Assembly (NCBI GenBank): GCA_004193555.1
Contig: RPGP01000001.1
Span: 980,790 to 1,044,789 of the forward strand
DNA from: Desulfobacteraceae bacterium Eth-SRB1
GTDB lineage: Bacteria; Desulfobacterota; Desulfobacteria; Desulfobacterales; ETH-SRB1
Direction: 5' to 3'
DNA: 64,000 nt
Shown: in pieces, positions 30,001 to 38,504 of the stretch
How positions within the stretch are numbered: position 1 is the first letter of the stretch
Layout of the letters: each line of letters begins with the position of its first letter
The notes under the pieces: generated by a model
What the model saw: the letters and a program-made list of their open reading frames with translations, nothing else
Databases searched by the model: none
What the model was told of the DNA's origin: nothing
Made by a program: the position numbers and the translations under genes

Positions 30001-30119
30001 AATTCTATGATATATTCGACACGCTGAACAGGAGTGCCAGCCGGACGAAGTTTGTTATGAAGTTTTTTTAAAGTATTATTTGTGTCGCTGTCTGCGTAAT
30101 GAACCGTTGACCTTGCCAT
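27045..30119 (-). CDS. HsdM-HsdS fusion: type I-like N6-adenine methyltransferase with specificity domains
   Basis: A 1024-aa single polypeptide that should combine modification and sequence recognition. Residues about 1-480 are N6-adenine methylase: DPACGTAGF (205-213) for SAM binding and NPPF (320-323) for catalysis. A charged, coiled-coil-like stretch follows (about 500-560). From about residue 660 there are two HsdS-type target-recognition halves, each ending in a family-typical segment (EIPLPELGKQREIVTQL; then FQVPFLGNIKMQQKIIEKSQ). Most type I systems use separate M and S subunits, so this is a fused arrangement. It is followed directly by hsdR. Confidence 0.92.
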   Translation of the reverse strand: MARSTVHYADSDTNNTLKKLHNKLRPAGTPVQRVEYIIELLLLRIFEVKLKQDQEFRRLRDLFKEPNDDLLFSCLYTVANKQLLPTINEKFFPFYAGILSHARKVYKKTNLSQKVLDQLVLIEEVFKNSNFTNNVKSGNLQEIISLVSNINEERLLKTDLLGDAIESALSETGGTKDLGLHRTPDHVRQFMVGVAAPSFSDSIYDPACGTAGFLFDSWGYVTEAIRRDGTWPGPKAHPEISAYFEKYFSAKDAPMPSAEQAISFYRSGISGTEYLGVIRKMAAINLYIRKLNPSAIVQGDSLALFNPAEHGNSKTIILANPPFGAERDQEAYSNIWEEYPREAETTLLFVKLMLDSLASGGVCAVVVSEGFLTWDQTSARALRKMLLDDACLKAVISLPQGVFVSKSGVGPKTSILVFEKGGRTDNVWFYKVTNDGYTMGTNRQPQKGCQLVDALKLYDSYIRKGEMPRETKHSFSISAEWIRVLDPRIKKRIEQDTHKEFSAKTAREKRKLEKKIKKQLKDGKIDQLEFDSKLAQHEEIWRSKTLNEIAKRIEKAHLYSFNLGNYRSNLSKQQIDEWNSFFTGDKNHSDLLSLDEKFERLHSCFPDNAHDTLAYFDIQNGLEFDIVRQYLGRFSEEELKQNNHLAELQKIIESGAKYPLTALYEIVVPKNIKIKKNEYDNKTDIVEKISFADGAIHYRVERKTGMDLYSASPDDIVTSKINFHQGALALADRHLVCSTHYQIYEIDQSEVLPEYLVYILRSKEFLNKIIKQKNNGIKTEQGAGFVLQLEIPLPELGKQREIVTQLTSLKNVFKACETISTNFNLHVPELFNADTAPLGEAVLFTKNGWSPRCNGGPTPVLSLACLQNGTIDLKARKWTDLSRDDIDRFFVKEGDFFYSRGNTPELVALAGIASKVNENIVFPDLLTSVEFDKELILSQYAVVLFNSTFGRQYFGNVPLGASPSMVKVSQKYMKNFQVPFLGNIKMQQKIIEKSQRLLSACESISLLEANAKETLGIISSEIWE

Positions 30120-30268
30120 TTAAGATTGTACCTTTTTTGTGTAATGTGCATCAAAAACCGTAAAGACTGCCCGACTGTACCAATCTTTTTTCGCACTTTT
30201 AGGATTATCATAATCCAGCTTTTTGGTCATGCTGTATTTGGGATTATTCAATCAGGTGCAGAAAATAG

Positions 30269-31522
30269 TTATGTCTTCTCCACTTCTTGCTGCGCAGAAG
30301 TGACAATATATCTTGCTCTTTCATAAAGCTCATCGAAGGTAATTATTTCGGGGTTCTGAATATTTTTTCTAAACAACTCGAATGAGGAATATTTTGCCTC
30401 GTTAATGCCGTGTTCGCCCTTGAATTGTGATAATGACCCAATCACAAGAAATGCTTTTGGATGATAAAGGAAGAGTTCCTCTCCCGTTAAGTCCCCACGT
30501 TCACCCTTAATCTGAGTTTTTGTTTGAATGTTTCGCAGAGAAATTTGCACGGTCTTTTGAATCTGTGCAATGCCACCAGCAAGTTCTTCCGAAATCTTCC
30601 AGCATTCTTTGCGATAGGACGTTTTGACAGGCTTGATCAGATTCGTTTTATGTGTTTTGATCTCTCCAAACGATAAGGCGCTCACTATCCCCTGTGTTTT
30701 TAGTAAGGCATCAACCCTTTTACCCGCCCCAGACACATAGCTTCCCCTGACCACCTGCTCTAATTTCTTTCCTTCTAATGGGCTATTGAAGAAATAATTT
30801 AGACCATAACCGAAAATCCATGAGTTTTGTTCGAAGAATTGTTGCCAAACATCTTCGTCTCTCTTATTTTGACCCAGTTGAAATTTGGTTTCTTCAAAGA
30901 ATGCTGAATCAGTTAGCAGCCTCTCGAATATTTCTAACTGTGATCGTCTGTAACCAAGATTTGCGATATCTTCACAGGTAACCTGATTCTCCATTATCTC
31001 TCTAATCAAATCAGGCTGATCATTAATCAATTGCAATGCCTGCTTTCTGGAAAGAACAATTTCATCCACGAATCTATCATTTAACTTAGTTCCTGCTCTG
31101 GTTTTTAGAGGAAGAACCGGGGTGTTTCTAATAAAATTATAAAGAGTTGATATTTCGCTTCCAGTGAACGTGAAATAGGTATTATGAGGGATTCCTGTTT
31201 TTACAGTGTACTTTTGAATTTGCAGAGTAAATACACCTCGTGTGTCTTCGTAGAATTTAGCTTTTATTTCCTGCCTTTCTCCTGGCGTTATCCGTAGGGA
31301 TACTTCCTTTCCGTCTTTAATAAATTTATGCGATTCTTCACAATCAATAACTTTTGAAACAATTCTAAATGGTCGAGTAATTTCCTCTACTTCGCCTTCG
31401 TCGTTCTCGCGGAAGCTTTTGTTTTCGAGAGACTTGCTTAAATAGACCTGACCTGCTCTCTTTTTAGAAAAATATTCGTGATCATGCGTCATTTTGAGTC
31501 TCTTGAATTCAGTTTCTTTCAA
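30269..31522 (-). CDS. sduA: Shedu anti-phage nuclease (DUF4263, SduA)
   Basis: Shedu proteins are single-gene anti-phage systems with a PD-(D/E)xK-like nuclease core. This 417-aa protein shows the family core: WQQFFEQNSWIFGYG, KRVDALLKT (Asp271), LSFGEIKTHKT (Glu287, Lys289), ELAGGIAQIQKTV (Gln320), and the tail SFELFRKNIQNPEIITFDELYERARYIV. The roughly 200-aa N-terminal part, which differs between Shedu variants and is thought to sense or regulate, is present. The start may be TTG 31522 or ATG 31492. It lies between the M-S fusion and an unknown 301-aa gene, each about 150 bp away, all on the minus strand. Confidence 0.9.
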   Translation of the reverse strand: MKETEFKRLKMTHDHEYFSKKRAGQVYLSKSLENKSFRENDEGEVEEITRPFRIVSKVIDCEESHKFIKDGKEVSLRITPGERQEIKAKFYEDTRGVFTLQIQKYTVKTGIPHNTYFTFTGSEISTLYNFIRNTPVLPLKTRAGTKLNDRFVDEIVLSRKQALQLINDQPDLIREIMENQVTCEDIANLGYRRSQLEIFERLLTDSAFFEETKFQLGQNKRDEDVWQQFFEQNSWIFGYGLNYFFNSPLEGKKLEQVVRGSYVSGAGKRVDALLKTQGIVSALSFGEIKTHKTNLIKPVKTSYRKECWKISEELAGGIAQIQKTVQISLRNIQTKTQIKGERGDLTGEELFLYHPKAFLVIGSLSQFKGEHGINEAKYSSFELFRKNIQNPEIITFDELYERARYIVTSAQQEVEKT

Positions 31523-31671
31523 TTGGTCTTTTAACGTGAAAGTGAGGGGCCGGGCGGCATACTTGCAAAAAAAGTCGTAAAGGCTCTGCTGATGGTAATT
31601 TTAAGGCTGATTTAAAAAGTCCCAGCTTAGCTCGGTCCCGCTTCACTGTTTTGTTAAAAGCCCTACAAAGA

Positions 31672-32577
31672 TTATTTCAAAAGTAGTTGTTGCTTTTGCT
31701 TAGGTGCCGGTAAAATTTCTAACACCCGAAGAATTTCAAAATGCATACCGATAACCTCGTTATTATGTCCATACGACACCTCTTCTTTTACAATAGCCCT
31801 TATAGAATCCCCAGGGAGTACGGAAATATCCTTTGATTGAAAATCCTTCAACCAATTATCGTCTAGAATTTTCGCATCAACAGATTTGTTTTGATATCTA
31901 AATGCCCACATTGAATATCCTAAATAATCGGGCTTTTTAACTTTTAATATTTTCTCTCCCTCGCTAGTAATTTTTTCGCGAGTTAAATATTCACGAATTA
32001 TTTCAGTTGAGATTTCCATTTTTTTATTAAAACTTGAAACTCCTTGATCACTCTGGAGTTTTGCATAATCATCTACCTCAAGATTTGTTAAAGAATTACG
32101 AATGTCGTTTATATCTATCAGAAGGGATTCTGCGTCAGGCTCTGTGTAGGCAGGTATTTGTTTTATATCAGTTTCAGTAGCTATCCGTTTAATTTCAGAT
32201 TGTAGCTGCTTTATTTCGTTTTTATCAGTGATTTCTTTTTTATCAGAGCACCAATCAATTACCTTGTGTTTAGCTTTTAGGAGGAAATACCCTATTATGG
32301 GGCGCACCTCTGCTTGCTTTAAAGCCTCATTTGGGAGATCTTCCACAACATTTTTTAATTTCGCCTTTAATGAACCAGCTTGTATGTCCTGCAACACTAT
32401 TGTTGTTTTTACATTAGGCGACAAAGGCGATGAGAGGTGATTATCAAGTGATTGGACAGATTCAATAAGTCCGGTCATGGCTTTGAAAACACGAGAGGGA
32501 TCTCCTGAACCTTTCTTGAAATCGACGACCAACTCAAATAAGCCATATTCTTGTTCATCGTTCATTTTTTCTACCAT
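31672..32577 (-). CDS. Uncharacterised 301-aa protein next to Shedu
   Basis: Not recognised. The product is soluble with no signal peptide or membrane helix. An N-terminal part (ELVVDFKKGSGDPSRVFKAM) looks like an alpha/beta domain. The middle is helical and charged, with a KNEIKQLQSEIKRI coiled-coil-like stretch. The C-terminal part (DAKILDDNWLKDFQ, PGDSIRAIVKEEVSY, FEILRVLEIL) reads as beta-rich and could be a small barrel. It is on the same strand as Shedu, 149 bp upstream of it, and downstream of fic. Codon use does not look unlike the neighbours. A defence role is suggested only by location. The start could be ATG 32577 or ATG 32565. Confidence 0.7.
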   Translation of the reverse strand: MVEKMNDEQEYGLFELVVDFKKGSGDPSRVFKAMTGLIESVQSLDNHLSSPLSPNVKTTIVLQDIQAGSLKAKLKNVVEDLPNEALKQAEVRPIIGYFLLKAKHKVIDWCSDKKEITDKNEIKQLQSEIKRIATETDIKQIPAYTEPDAESLLIDINDIRNSLTNLEVDDYAKLQSDQGVSSFNKKMEISTEIIREYLTREKITSEGEKILKVKKPDYLGYSMWAFRYQNKSVDAKILDDNWLKDFQSKDISVLPGDSIRAIVKEEVSYGHNNEVIGMHFEILRVLEILPAPKQKQQLLLK

Positions 32578-32941
32578 GTCTTCATGGGTTTTAACCTTGG
32601 CTCACAGGCCGCGAGGTGTGAGCGCTCGTAGTGCAGCCAAAAGTTAAGCGATTCTCAAAGAAGCTCATGTTTTGCTTCAAATTCATTTACCGAAAAAACC
32701 CATTCTGTGTCACTTTTTCGCCTTATTGCCCCCAACCACACACAATAAAGGTAAATAATATTTCCAGTATATCAATATATTATTCCCTGATTTTAATCAG
32801 TATGCTATATATCGCATTGCTTTTAATGAAAAAGCAAGAATTATGTAATCTCAAAAAACCCACATCTCTAAAGCAATCTCAGCATTATCAAGGAGATTGC
32901 CTTATGACTGATGCTCGATGTTGCCGGAACTTATTGAGAAG
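32578..32941. other. Gap between fic and the 301-aa gene
   Basis: No gene is supported. AAGGAG near 32890 precedes an ATG that opens only a 24-codon frame. A short inverted pair, CTGATT and AATCAG, lies near 32790. The reverse strand should contain the promoter for the 301-aa gene, but no clear -35/-10 pair was found. Confidence 0.35.
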
Positions 32942-34237
32942 TTACAATGCTTCCGAAGAATTCTGCGGAAGTGGTTGATTGGTTGAATACTCCTCACCAA
33001 TTACCGAAGGGTCGTAAAGATTCGGAAAGTAATAGGGAAGAACGCTAATTGGCAGTCCGATTGTTAATGGCGCACGGTGGCTTTGTGACCGCAAAAGGCC
33101 TTCCTTAATCAGAGCACTGACAATTCGGCGTGCATTGCGCTCGCTCATATTCAGTATCTCAGCAGCCACACCTCTTGGTATGGAGCCACGCGTAAATACG
33201 GCCCTGAGTAATTTTGCCGCCTCAATCCGCAAAGGTTTTTTATCATGCTTAGCCCGTGTTTCCACATACCAGTCGATTCGGGTTTCGATTTGGTCAAGCC
33301 TTAGCAAGTCTTCCATGAAGCGTATTTGATCCAGGCAGATTTCAAAGAAAAACCCGCAAAAATCCGCCAGCATGTCATCATCAAAATAGTGAGCGCCATT
33401 TTGTTCATCCTGGGAATCAGTAGCCCATAACTCAAACATATACTGCTTTTTATTTCTTGATAAACCCCTGGACAAAGACCACAGATTGCTTTTGTTAACG
33501 CCTATTCCAGCGAGATACAGCCCTGAAAAAAGGCGAGCAACTCGACCGTTTCCGTCCCGGAAGGGATGTAGCCAGGTCAGCCGGTGATGACTTGCCGCCA
33601 TCGCGATTAAACGTTCGTCACCATGAAACTGATCTGGGGTATAGCTTTGGGCAAAAGCTTTAAGCAATGCCGGCAAATCCTGATAATCCGGCCCATGAAG
33701 TGACCTGCCATCAACAGAGACATTGACGTCTCGGATTTGGCCCGGATTGACCGGCGCTTTGGAAAATCCTTTTGGGGTGTGTGTAAAAAGATGTTCTTCC
33801 GGTAAGTTGACATAGAACGCAGCATGAATTTCAGACAGAAACTGTTGACTGCAGACATTGAGCTTTTGCGGTGCATTTACAAGTTCCATGAACCGCCTTT
33901 CGGTTTCTACATGGGCGGCACATAGTTCCTGTGCATATTTTTTCTCCGGATCCTGAGAAAACTTCTTTTGTAAGGCCATGTTGATATCCGGGATGGTTGT
34001 TTTATGGCCTTCAATAAGATTGCTGTAATAGCTGTTGATAAGTCTGAGTTGACCACCAAGCACAATAGCGGTTTCCCTGGACACTTTGCTCTCCAGACCC
34101 GCAGAGGCTGCTATAATTTCCTGCGCAATATCCTTCAGTGGGCCTATATTGTCATTCCCAGGCAAAAGAGGGGCTAAATAATAAGAAGAATTCTTGCTTT
34201 GTTTGGCCGGTTCGTTGGCTGGTTTGCTTTTATTCAT
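32942..34237 (-). CDS. Fic-domain protein with N-terminal autoinhibitory motif and winged-helix tail
   Basis: Fic enzymes transfer AMP or related groups to target proteins. This 431-aa protein has the catalytic HPFRDGNGR (224-232) and an N-terminal inhibitory motif SNLIEG (72-77) fitting (S/T)xxxE(G/N), so it belongs to the self-inhibited class. The region 330-400 (AKLLRAVFTRGSIPRG and ERNARRIVSALIKEGLL) is a winged helix and may bind DNA or regulate. The N-terminus is short and repeat-like (KPANEPAKQ). The target is unknown. It is the first gene of the minus-strand defence block. It could be a toxin-like enzyme or a housekeeping regulator. Confidence 0.92.
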   Translation of the reverse strand: MNKSKPANEPAKQSKNSSYYLAPLLPGNDNIGPLKDIAQEIIAASAGLESKVSRETAIVLGGQLRLINSYYSNLIEGHKTTIPDINMALQKKFSQDPEKKYAQELCAAHVETERRFMELVNAPQKLNVCSQQFLSEIHAAFYVNLPEEHLFTHTPKGFSKAPVNPGQIRDVNVSVDGRSLHGPDYQDLPALLKAFAQSYTPDQFHGDERLIAMAASHHRLTWLHPFRDGNGRVARLFSGLYLAGIGVNKSNLWSLSRGLSRNKKQYMFELWATDSQDEQNGAHYFDDDMLADFCGFFFEICLDQIRFMEDLLRLDQIETRIDWYVETRAKHDKKPLRIEAAKLLRAVFTRGSIPRGVAAEILNMSERNARRIVSALIKEGLLRSQSHRAPLTIGLPISVLPYYFPNLYDPSVIGEEYSTNQPLPQNSSEAL

Positions 34238-34301
34238 AATATGTTGCCAATTAACATTAATTTGCTATTATAACAACTAATATTTTAGCTGTTTTAATAA
34301 A

Positions 34302-34372
34302 TTTTGGCCGGTTTATTAGCCGGTCTTCGGCATCATATTTTCTCTGTGATCTCTGTGTACTCCGTGGTAAAA
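34302..34372. repeat. GCCGGTT repeat and CACAGAG-type repeat upstream of fic, past metG
   Basis: TTGGCCGGTTTATTAGCCGG (34304-34323) mirrors a stretch inside the start of fic (34201-34220) with a few changes. Next to it TCTCTGTGATCTCTGTGTAC (34341-34360) is a copy of the CACAGAG family seen at 23285 and 55660. The first pair could be an operator or simply part of the variable N-terminal repeat of fic. Confidence 0.45.
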
Positions 34373-34399
34373 ACAACCTGTTCTTTTTTATGCTCTTTT

Positions 34400-36334
34400 T
34401 TACGAAACAGGCGTTCCCGGCTTTACCTTTCTGTCAACAGCCGATACAGCGCATCCTTTTTCTTCAACAGCCGCTATCACCATTCCATTAGACTCTATGC
34501 CCATGAGTTTAACAGGCTTTAAGTTCACAACAACAATCACCTGCTTGCCTATCAGTTCCTCGGGGGTATAGCTTGCGGCAATTCCTGCTACAATGGTGCG
34601 CTTTTCTCCGATATCCACCTCTAATTTCAGCAGCTTTTTTGCCTTTGGAATTGCTTCTGCATGAACTACTGTAGCCACCCTGAAATCAACCTTGCTAAAC
34701 ATTTCCATGGATATCTCAGGCTTTATGGCCGGCGATATAAGGTCTGAAGCAGCCTGTTCCGATGTATCAAAATTATCCTTTTTCAAATCAATCCTTGGGA
34801 ACAGGGTAATCGATTTTAAAAGCTTTGTGCCGGGCTTAATTACTCTCCAGGCCTTGAGTTTGTCAAGACTGATAACCTCTTTGCCTGAAAACATGTCAGG
34901 TTCAATTCCGAGATATTTCCGCATCTTTGCCGATGTGTCCGGCATGACAGGCGAAATCAGGCCGGATATTATCCCAAGCCCGTTTAAAAGGTTATAAATG
35001 ACTACTTCGAGCTGCTTTTTGCTGGATTTCTTCTTCGCAAGAACCCAGGGCGCTGTAATATCAACATACTTGTTCATGTGACCGATAAACTCCCAGACAG
35101 ACAGCACTGCTTTATGAAAAGCAAAACCATCCATTGCTTCCTCAAATTGTGCAATAGCGCTTAAAGCATCAGATTCCAACCCAAGCTGCAATTCCTCCTC
35201 AACTTCAGAATCAATATCAGGCACTATCCCGTCAAAATATTTATGGGCCATGGCCAGAACCCGTGAAAACAGGTTTCCCAGATCGTTTGCCAAATCGGCG
35301 TTTATACGCTGCACAAACGACTCTTCACTAAAATTGGAGTCCAGCCCGAACACCATATCCCTCATCAGAAAAAACCTGAACGCATCAAGCCCGTAAACAT
35401 CTTTCATCTGCAAAGGCTCAATTACATTCCCAATGCTTTTCGACATTTTGCTTTGATCAACATTCCAGTATCCATGAACATTCAAATGTTTGTATATCGG
35501 AATGCCGGCAGCCTTGAGCATAATAGGCCAGTAAATACCATGGGGTTTAAGGATGTCTTTTGCCACAACGTGCTGAGCATAAGGCCAAAACTTTTTATAC
35601 AAATCTCCGTCAGGGTATCCTAATCCTGAAACATAGTTTAACAGGGCGTCAAACCACACATATGTCACGTAATTGTTGTCAAAAGGCAGGGTAATGCCCC
35701 ATTGAAGGCGTGTTTTGGGGCGGGATATACAAAGATCTTCAAGAGGTTCCCTTAAAAAGGCCAGCACTTCGTTTTTATAACGTTCCGGACGTATAAAATC
35801 AGGATTCTTTTTAATATGATCGATAAGCCAGTCCTGATAACGGCTCATCTTGAAAAAGTAATTGGATTCCTTGATCTTTTCAGGCTCTGTTCCATGATCA
35901 GGGCATTTGCCTTCAACAAGTTCGCGCTCTGTATAAAAACGTTCGCACCCAAAACAATACAGGCCTTCATATTCGCTGAAATAGATGTCGCCGGAATCAT
36001 ATATTTTTTTCAGCATCATTTCCACAACAGCTATATGCGCCGGATCGGTAGTGCGTATAAAATAATCGTATTTGATGTTAAGTTCGGGCCACAGATCTTT
36101 GAACAGTCCGCTGATTTTATCCACATAGACCCGCGGACTGATATTTTCCTTTTTCGCGGCGCGCACCACTTTGTCACCGTGTTCGTCGGTTCCTGTCAGA
36201 AAATAAGTTTCCGCCCCGCGCATCGCGTTAAACCGGCATACAACATCTGCAGCGAGAGAAGTATATGCATGACCCAGATGAGGTCTTGCATTAACATAAT
36301 AGATTGGAGTCGTAATATAAAATGGATTTGTCAT
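34400..36334 (-). CDS. metG: Methionyl-tRNA synthetase with C-terminal tRNA-binding domain
   Basis: Charges both initiator and elongator tRNA-Met. The 644-aa protein has HLGH (19-22) and KMSKS (296-300). Zinc-binding pairs are CFGC and the later CPDH. The last about 105 residues (DFRVATVVHAEAIPKAKKLLKLEV onward in two blocks) form the EMAP/Trbp111 tRNA-binding domain. The start overlaps the ricT stop codon by 4 bp (ATGA), so the two are translationally coupled. It lies at the end of a minus-strand housekeeping run. Confidence 0.97.
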   Translation of the reverse strand: MTNPFYITTPIYYVNARPHLGHAYTSLAADVVCRFNAMRGAETYFLTGTDEHGDKVVRAAKKENISPRVYVDKISGLFKDLWPELNIKYDYFIRTTDPAHIAVVEMMLKKIYDSGDIYFSEYEGLYCFGCERFYTERELVEGKCPDHGTEPEKIKESNYFFKMSRYQDWLIDHIKKNPDFIRPERYKNEVLAFLREPLEDLCISRPKTRLQWGITLPFDNNYVTYVWFDALLNYVSGLGYPDGDLYKKFWPYAQHVVAKDILKPHGIYWPIMLKAAGIPIYKHLNVHGYWNVDQSKMSKSIGNVIEPLQMKDVYGLDAFRFFLMRDMVFGLDSNFSEESFVQRINADLANDLGNLFSRVLAMAHKYFDGIVPDIDSEVEEELQLGLESDALSAIAQFEEAMDGFAFHKAVLSVWEFIGHMNKYVDITAPWVLAKKKSSKKQLEVVIYNLLNGLGIISGLISPVMPDTSAKMRKYLGIEPDMFSGKEVISLDKLKAWRVIKPGTKLLKSITLFPRIDLKKDNFDTSEQAASDLISPAIKPEISMEMFSKVDFRVATVVHAEAIPKAKKLLKLEVDIGEKRTIVAGIAASYTPEELIGKQVIVVVNLKPVKLMGIESNGMVIAAVEEKGCAVSAVDRKVKPGTPVS

Positions 36335-37140
36335 TTATGCTTCTGCTCCTGTATAATTTCATCTAATCCTGTTTCAATTTCCTGGCCGTCATCAAGCCTT
36401 ATAGTCAGACGGTTGCTTATTACATTATGACGCATCACCTTTCCTTTGCCTTTTTTGGTTGTCACTGTTTTGTGTAGTTTTGGAAATTTATCCATTAATG
36501 CTTTATACGTGTCATTTTCAAATGTAAGGCAGCACATAAGCCTGCCGCACAAACCGGAAATCTTGGTGGGATTTAAGGAAAGATTCTGATTTTTTGCCAT
36601 GCGTATGGAAACAGGTGCAAATTTATCTATGAATGTTGAACAACAAATCATACGTCCGCACCTGCCTATACCGCTGAACATCTTGGCTTTATGCCGAATC
36701 CCCACCTGGCGCAGATCTATCCTTACACCAAACTCTTTTGTCAGCATTTTAACAAGAATCCTGAAATCAACACGACCTTCTGAAGTGAAAAAAAAAGTCA
36801 GTTTGTTTCCATCAAATGAGCTTTCAACGGAAAAAAGGTGCATTTTAAGCTTTAGCTCTTTGATACGCTTGAAGCAGTAAGCATATGCTGATTTCTCGAC
36901 ATTACAATTTTTCTCCTGTTGATAAAGATCCTTTTCGTTGGCCAGACGAAACACCTTTTTCAACAGCCTGTCATGTTGTTGTTCGTCAAAAGATTTTGGC
37001 GGCGCAACAACTATCCCTAAGCCAAGACCCTGCTCTGTCTCAACAATCACACGATCTCCGGATTTAAGCACAAAAGCGCCGCTATCAAAATCATAAACTC
37101 TGCCGGTTGGCTTAAATCTAACTTTAATTAACTTTTTCAT
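36331..37140 (-). CDS. ricT: PSP1-domain protein RicT (YaaT)
   Basis: RicT is part of an Fe-S-containing complex that in Bacillus affects mRNA processing, biofilm and sporulation; in proteobacteria its role is less clear. The 269-aa protein shows the PSP1 core with GIGRCGRMICCSTFI and KISGLCGRLMCCLTFE, containing the conserved Cys residues that bind iron-sulfur clusters. It sits 2 bp after holB and overlaps metG, the common holB-ricT-metG arrangement. Confidence 0.93.
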   Translation of the reverse strand: MKKLIKVRFKPTGRVYDFDSGAFVLKSGDRVIVETEQGLGLGIVVAPPKSFDEQQHDRLLKKVFRLANEKDLYQQEKNCNVEKSAYAYCFKRIKELKLKMHLFSVESSFDGNKLTFFFTSEGRVDFRILVKMLTKEFGVRIDLRQVGIRHKAKMFSGIGRCGRMICCSTFIDKFAPVSIRMAKNQNLSLNPTKISGLCGRLMCCLTFENDTYKALMDKFPKLHKTVTTKKGKGKVMRHNVISNRLTIRLDDGQEIETGLDEIIQEQKHK

Positions 37141-37142
37141 AA

Positions 37143-38153
37143 TTACCCAAATGCCAGCCTCATTACCAGCATTTCTAACGTCACTTTCAAATTGGCTTTA
37201 GCCTCAATATTTCTCTGTGCTGTCTGCACAGCTTCAATTTTTGAAAGAAGTGTTTTTACGTCAGCCTGCTGTGAAGCATATTGAATTTTATCGACCAGAT
37301 CCATGTTTAAAATTTTTTCAGGAGAATATTTATATATTACAAGATCTCTCAGCCATGATTGAATAGCTTCCAGGGAATCAGCGACGGCCGATTTGCTTTT
37401 TGATAACCTTTCAGCATATGCCAGAAGCAAGCCGATTGGTTGCGTCGGCATAACTTCCGGCCGATCTAAAGCTATGGCATTTATCAGCCAGCTTCTCTGG
37501 TCCGCCCATCTCGTCCTGTGTGATGATTTAACCATAGCAAGCGCCCTGGACAAACTCCCGTCAGCTATATTCGCCACCACTGCCGCCTCTTCAACAGCAA
37601 CGCCCTCTTTGTCTGTGAGCACCTTTATAATATTGTCTGTGGAAATAGGATTAAACCTGATATGCTGACATCGAGAAACAATCGTCGTAAGAAGATCGGA
37701 TGACTGGATGGCTGTTAGTATCAGAATTGTCCTGGACGGAGGTTCCTCCAACACTTTAAGGAGGGCATTGCCTGCTGAAGGATTCATGGTCTGGGCATCT
37801 GATATAATTACCACGCGCAACCTTGCCTCATAAGGTTTCATGGCAAAGATATGACAGAGAGAACGAATCTGAGCAATCTTTATATAAGAACCGGATGGCG
37901 AAACGGTAATAATATCAGGATGGTTTCCTGATTTAATCTTCAAGCATGATATACAGTTGCCGCATGGCTCTGTTGTATCAGGCTCTTTACCAATACAGTT
38001 ACATGCCATGGCAAATGTCATGGCTGTAATCCGTTTGCCCACTCCTGATTTTCCTGTAAAAAGAAAGGCATGAGGTATATGCCCTGTTTTAAGACAGGCT
38101 GTTAAAAGGCGTTTCGGTTGTTCCTGATTTATTATTACTTTAAACCCAAACAC
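37143..38153 (-). CDS. holB: DNA polymerase III subunit delta'
   Basis: Part of the clamp-loader complex that opens the DnaN ring. The 336-aa protein has the P-loop-like GKSGVGKR (34-41) and a Cys cluster CGNCISC (64-70) typical of the zinc module. SGNALLKVLEEPPSRT matches the delta' / DnaX family, and LLTTIVSRCQHIRF holds the SRC arginine-finger motif. The start is a GTG, 4 bp after the HU gene stop, so the two are probably coupled. dnaN, its functional partner, is at 49.6 kb in this window. Confidence 0.94.
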   Translation of the reverse strand: MFGFKVIINQEQPKRLLTACLKTGHIPHAFLFTGKSGVGKRITAMTFAMACNCIGKEPDTTEPCGNCISCLKIKSGNHPDIITVSPSGSYIKIAQIRSLCHIFAMKPYEARLRVVIISDAQTMNPSAGNALLKVLEEPPSRTILILTAIQSSDLLTTIVSRCQHIRFNPISTDNIIKVLTDKEGVAVEEAAVVANIADGSLSRALAMVKSSHRTRWADQRSWLINAIALDRPEVMPTQPIGLLLAYAERLSKSKSAVADSLEAIQSWLRDLVIYKYSPEKILNMDLVDKIQYASQQADVKTLLSKIEAVQTAQRNIEAKANLKVTLEMLVMRLAFG

Positions 38154-38157
38154 AGAT

Positions 38158-38433
38158 TTAAAAGTCTACTCGTTCCTTTAATTCTTTTCCGGCTTTAAAA
38201 AATGGGAGTTTTTTGGGTCTTATAGAAACCTTTTCTCCGGTTCTTGGGTTTCTACCTGTATACTCTTCATATTCTTTTACAAAAAAACTGCAAAGTCCCC
38301 GAACTTCAACTCTTTCTCCCCGGGCAAGGGCATCCGCCATATTGTCAAAAAACACTTGAACTACCCTCGCTGCTTCTGCTTTTGAAATGTTTGCCTCTTT
38401 TTTCAAGACAGAGATGATCTCCAATTTGTTCAT
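38158..38433 (-). CDS. HU/IHF-family DNA-binding protein
   Basis: Small (91 aa) architectural DNA-bending protein. The signature [21 protein letters not shown] (in the region 46-66) contains the flexible arm RNPRTG with the intercalating Pro. It opens with [21 protein letters not shown]. An IHF-alpha/beta or HU assignment cannot be made by eye. A Shine-Dalgarno-like AGGAGG lies upstream of the ATG at 38433. It sits between a NusG-like gene (71 bp) and holB (4 bp). Confidence 0.95.
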   Translation of the reverse strand: MNKLEIISVLKKEANISKAEAARVVQVFFDNMADALARGERVEVRGLCSFFVKEYEEYTGRNPRTGEKVSIRPKKLPFFKAGKELKERVDF

Positions 38434-38504
38434 ATATATCCTCCTTTACGCAACTTTATCTATAAATGGCTAAGTAAAACAGAACCCGTTAAGAAGTCAA
38501 GCGG

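Noticed and set aside
32631-32978. Open frame of 115 codons between the 301-aa gene and fic
   Set aside because: It overlaps the 3' end of fic on the other strand, has no ribosome-binding site, and its product looks random (many Cys, Tyr and Ile runs).
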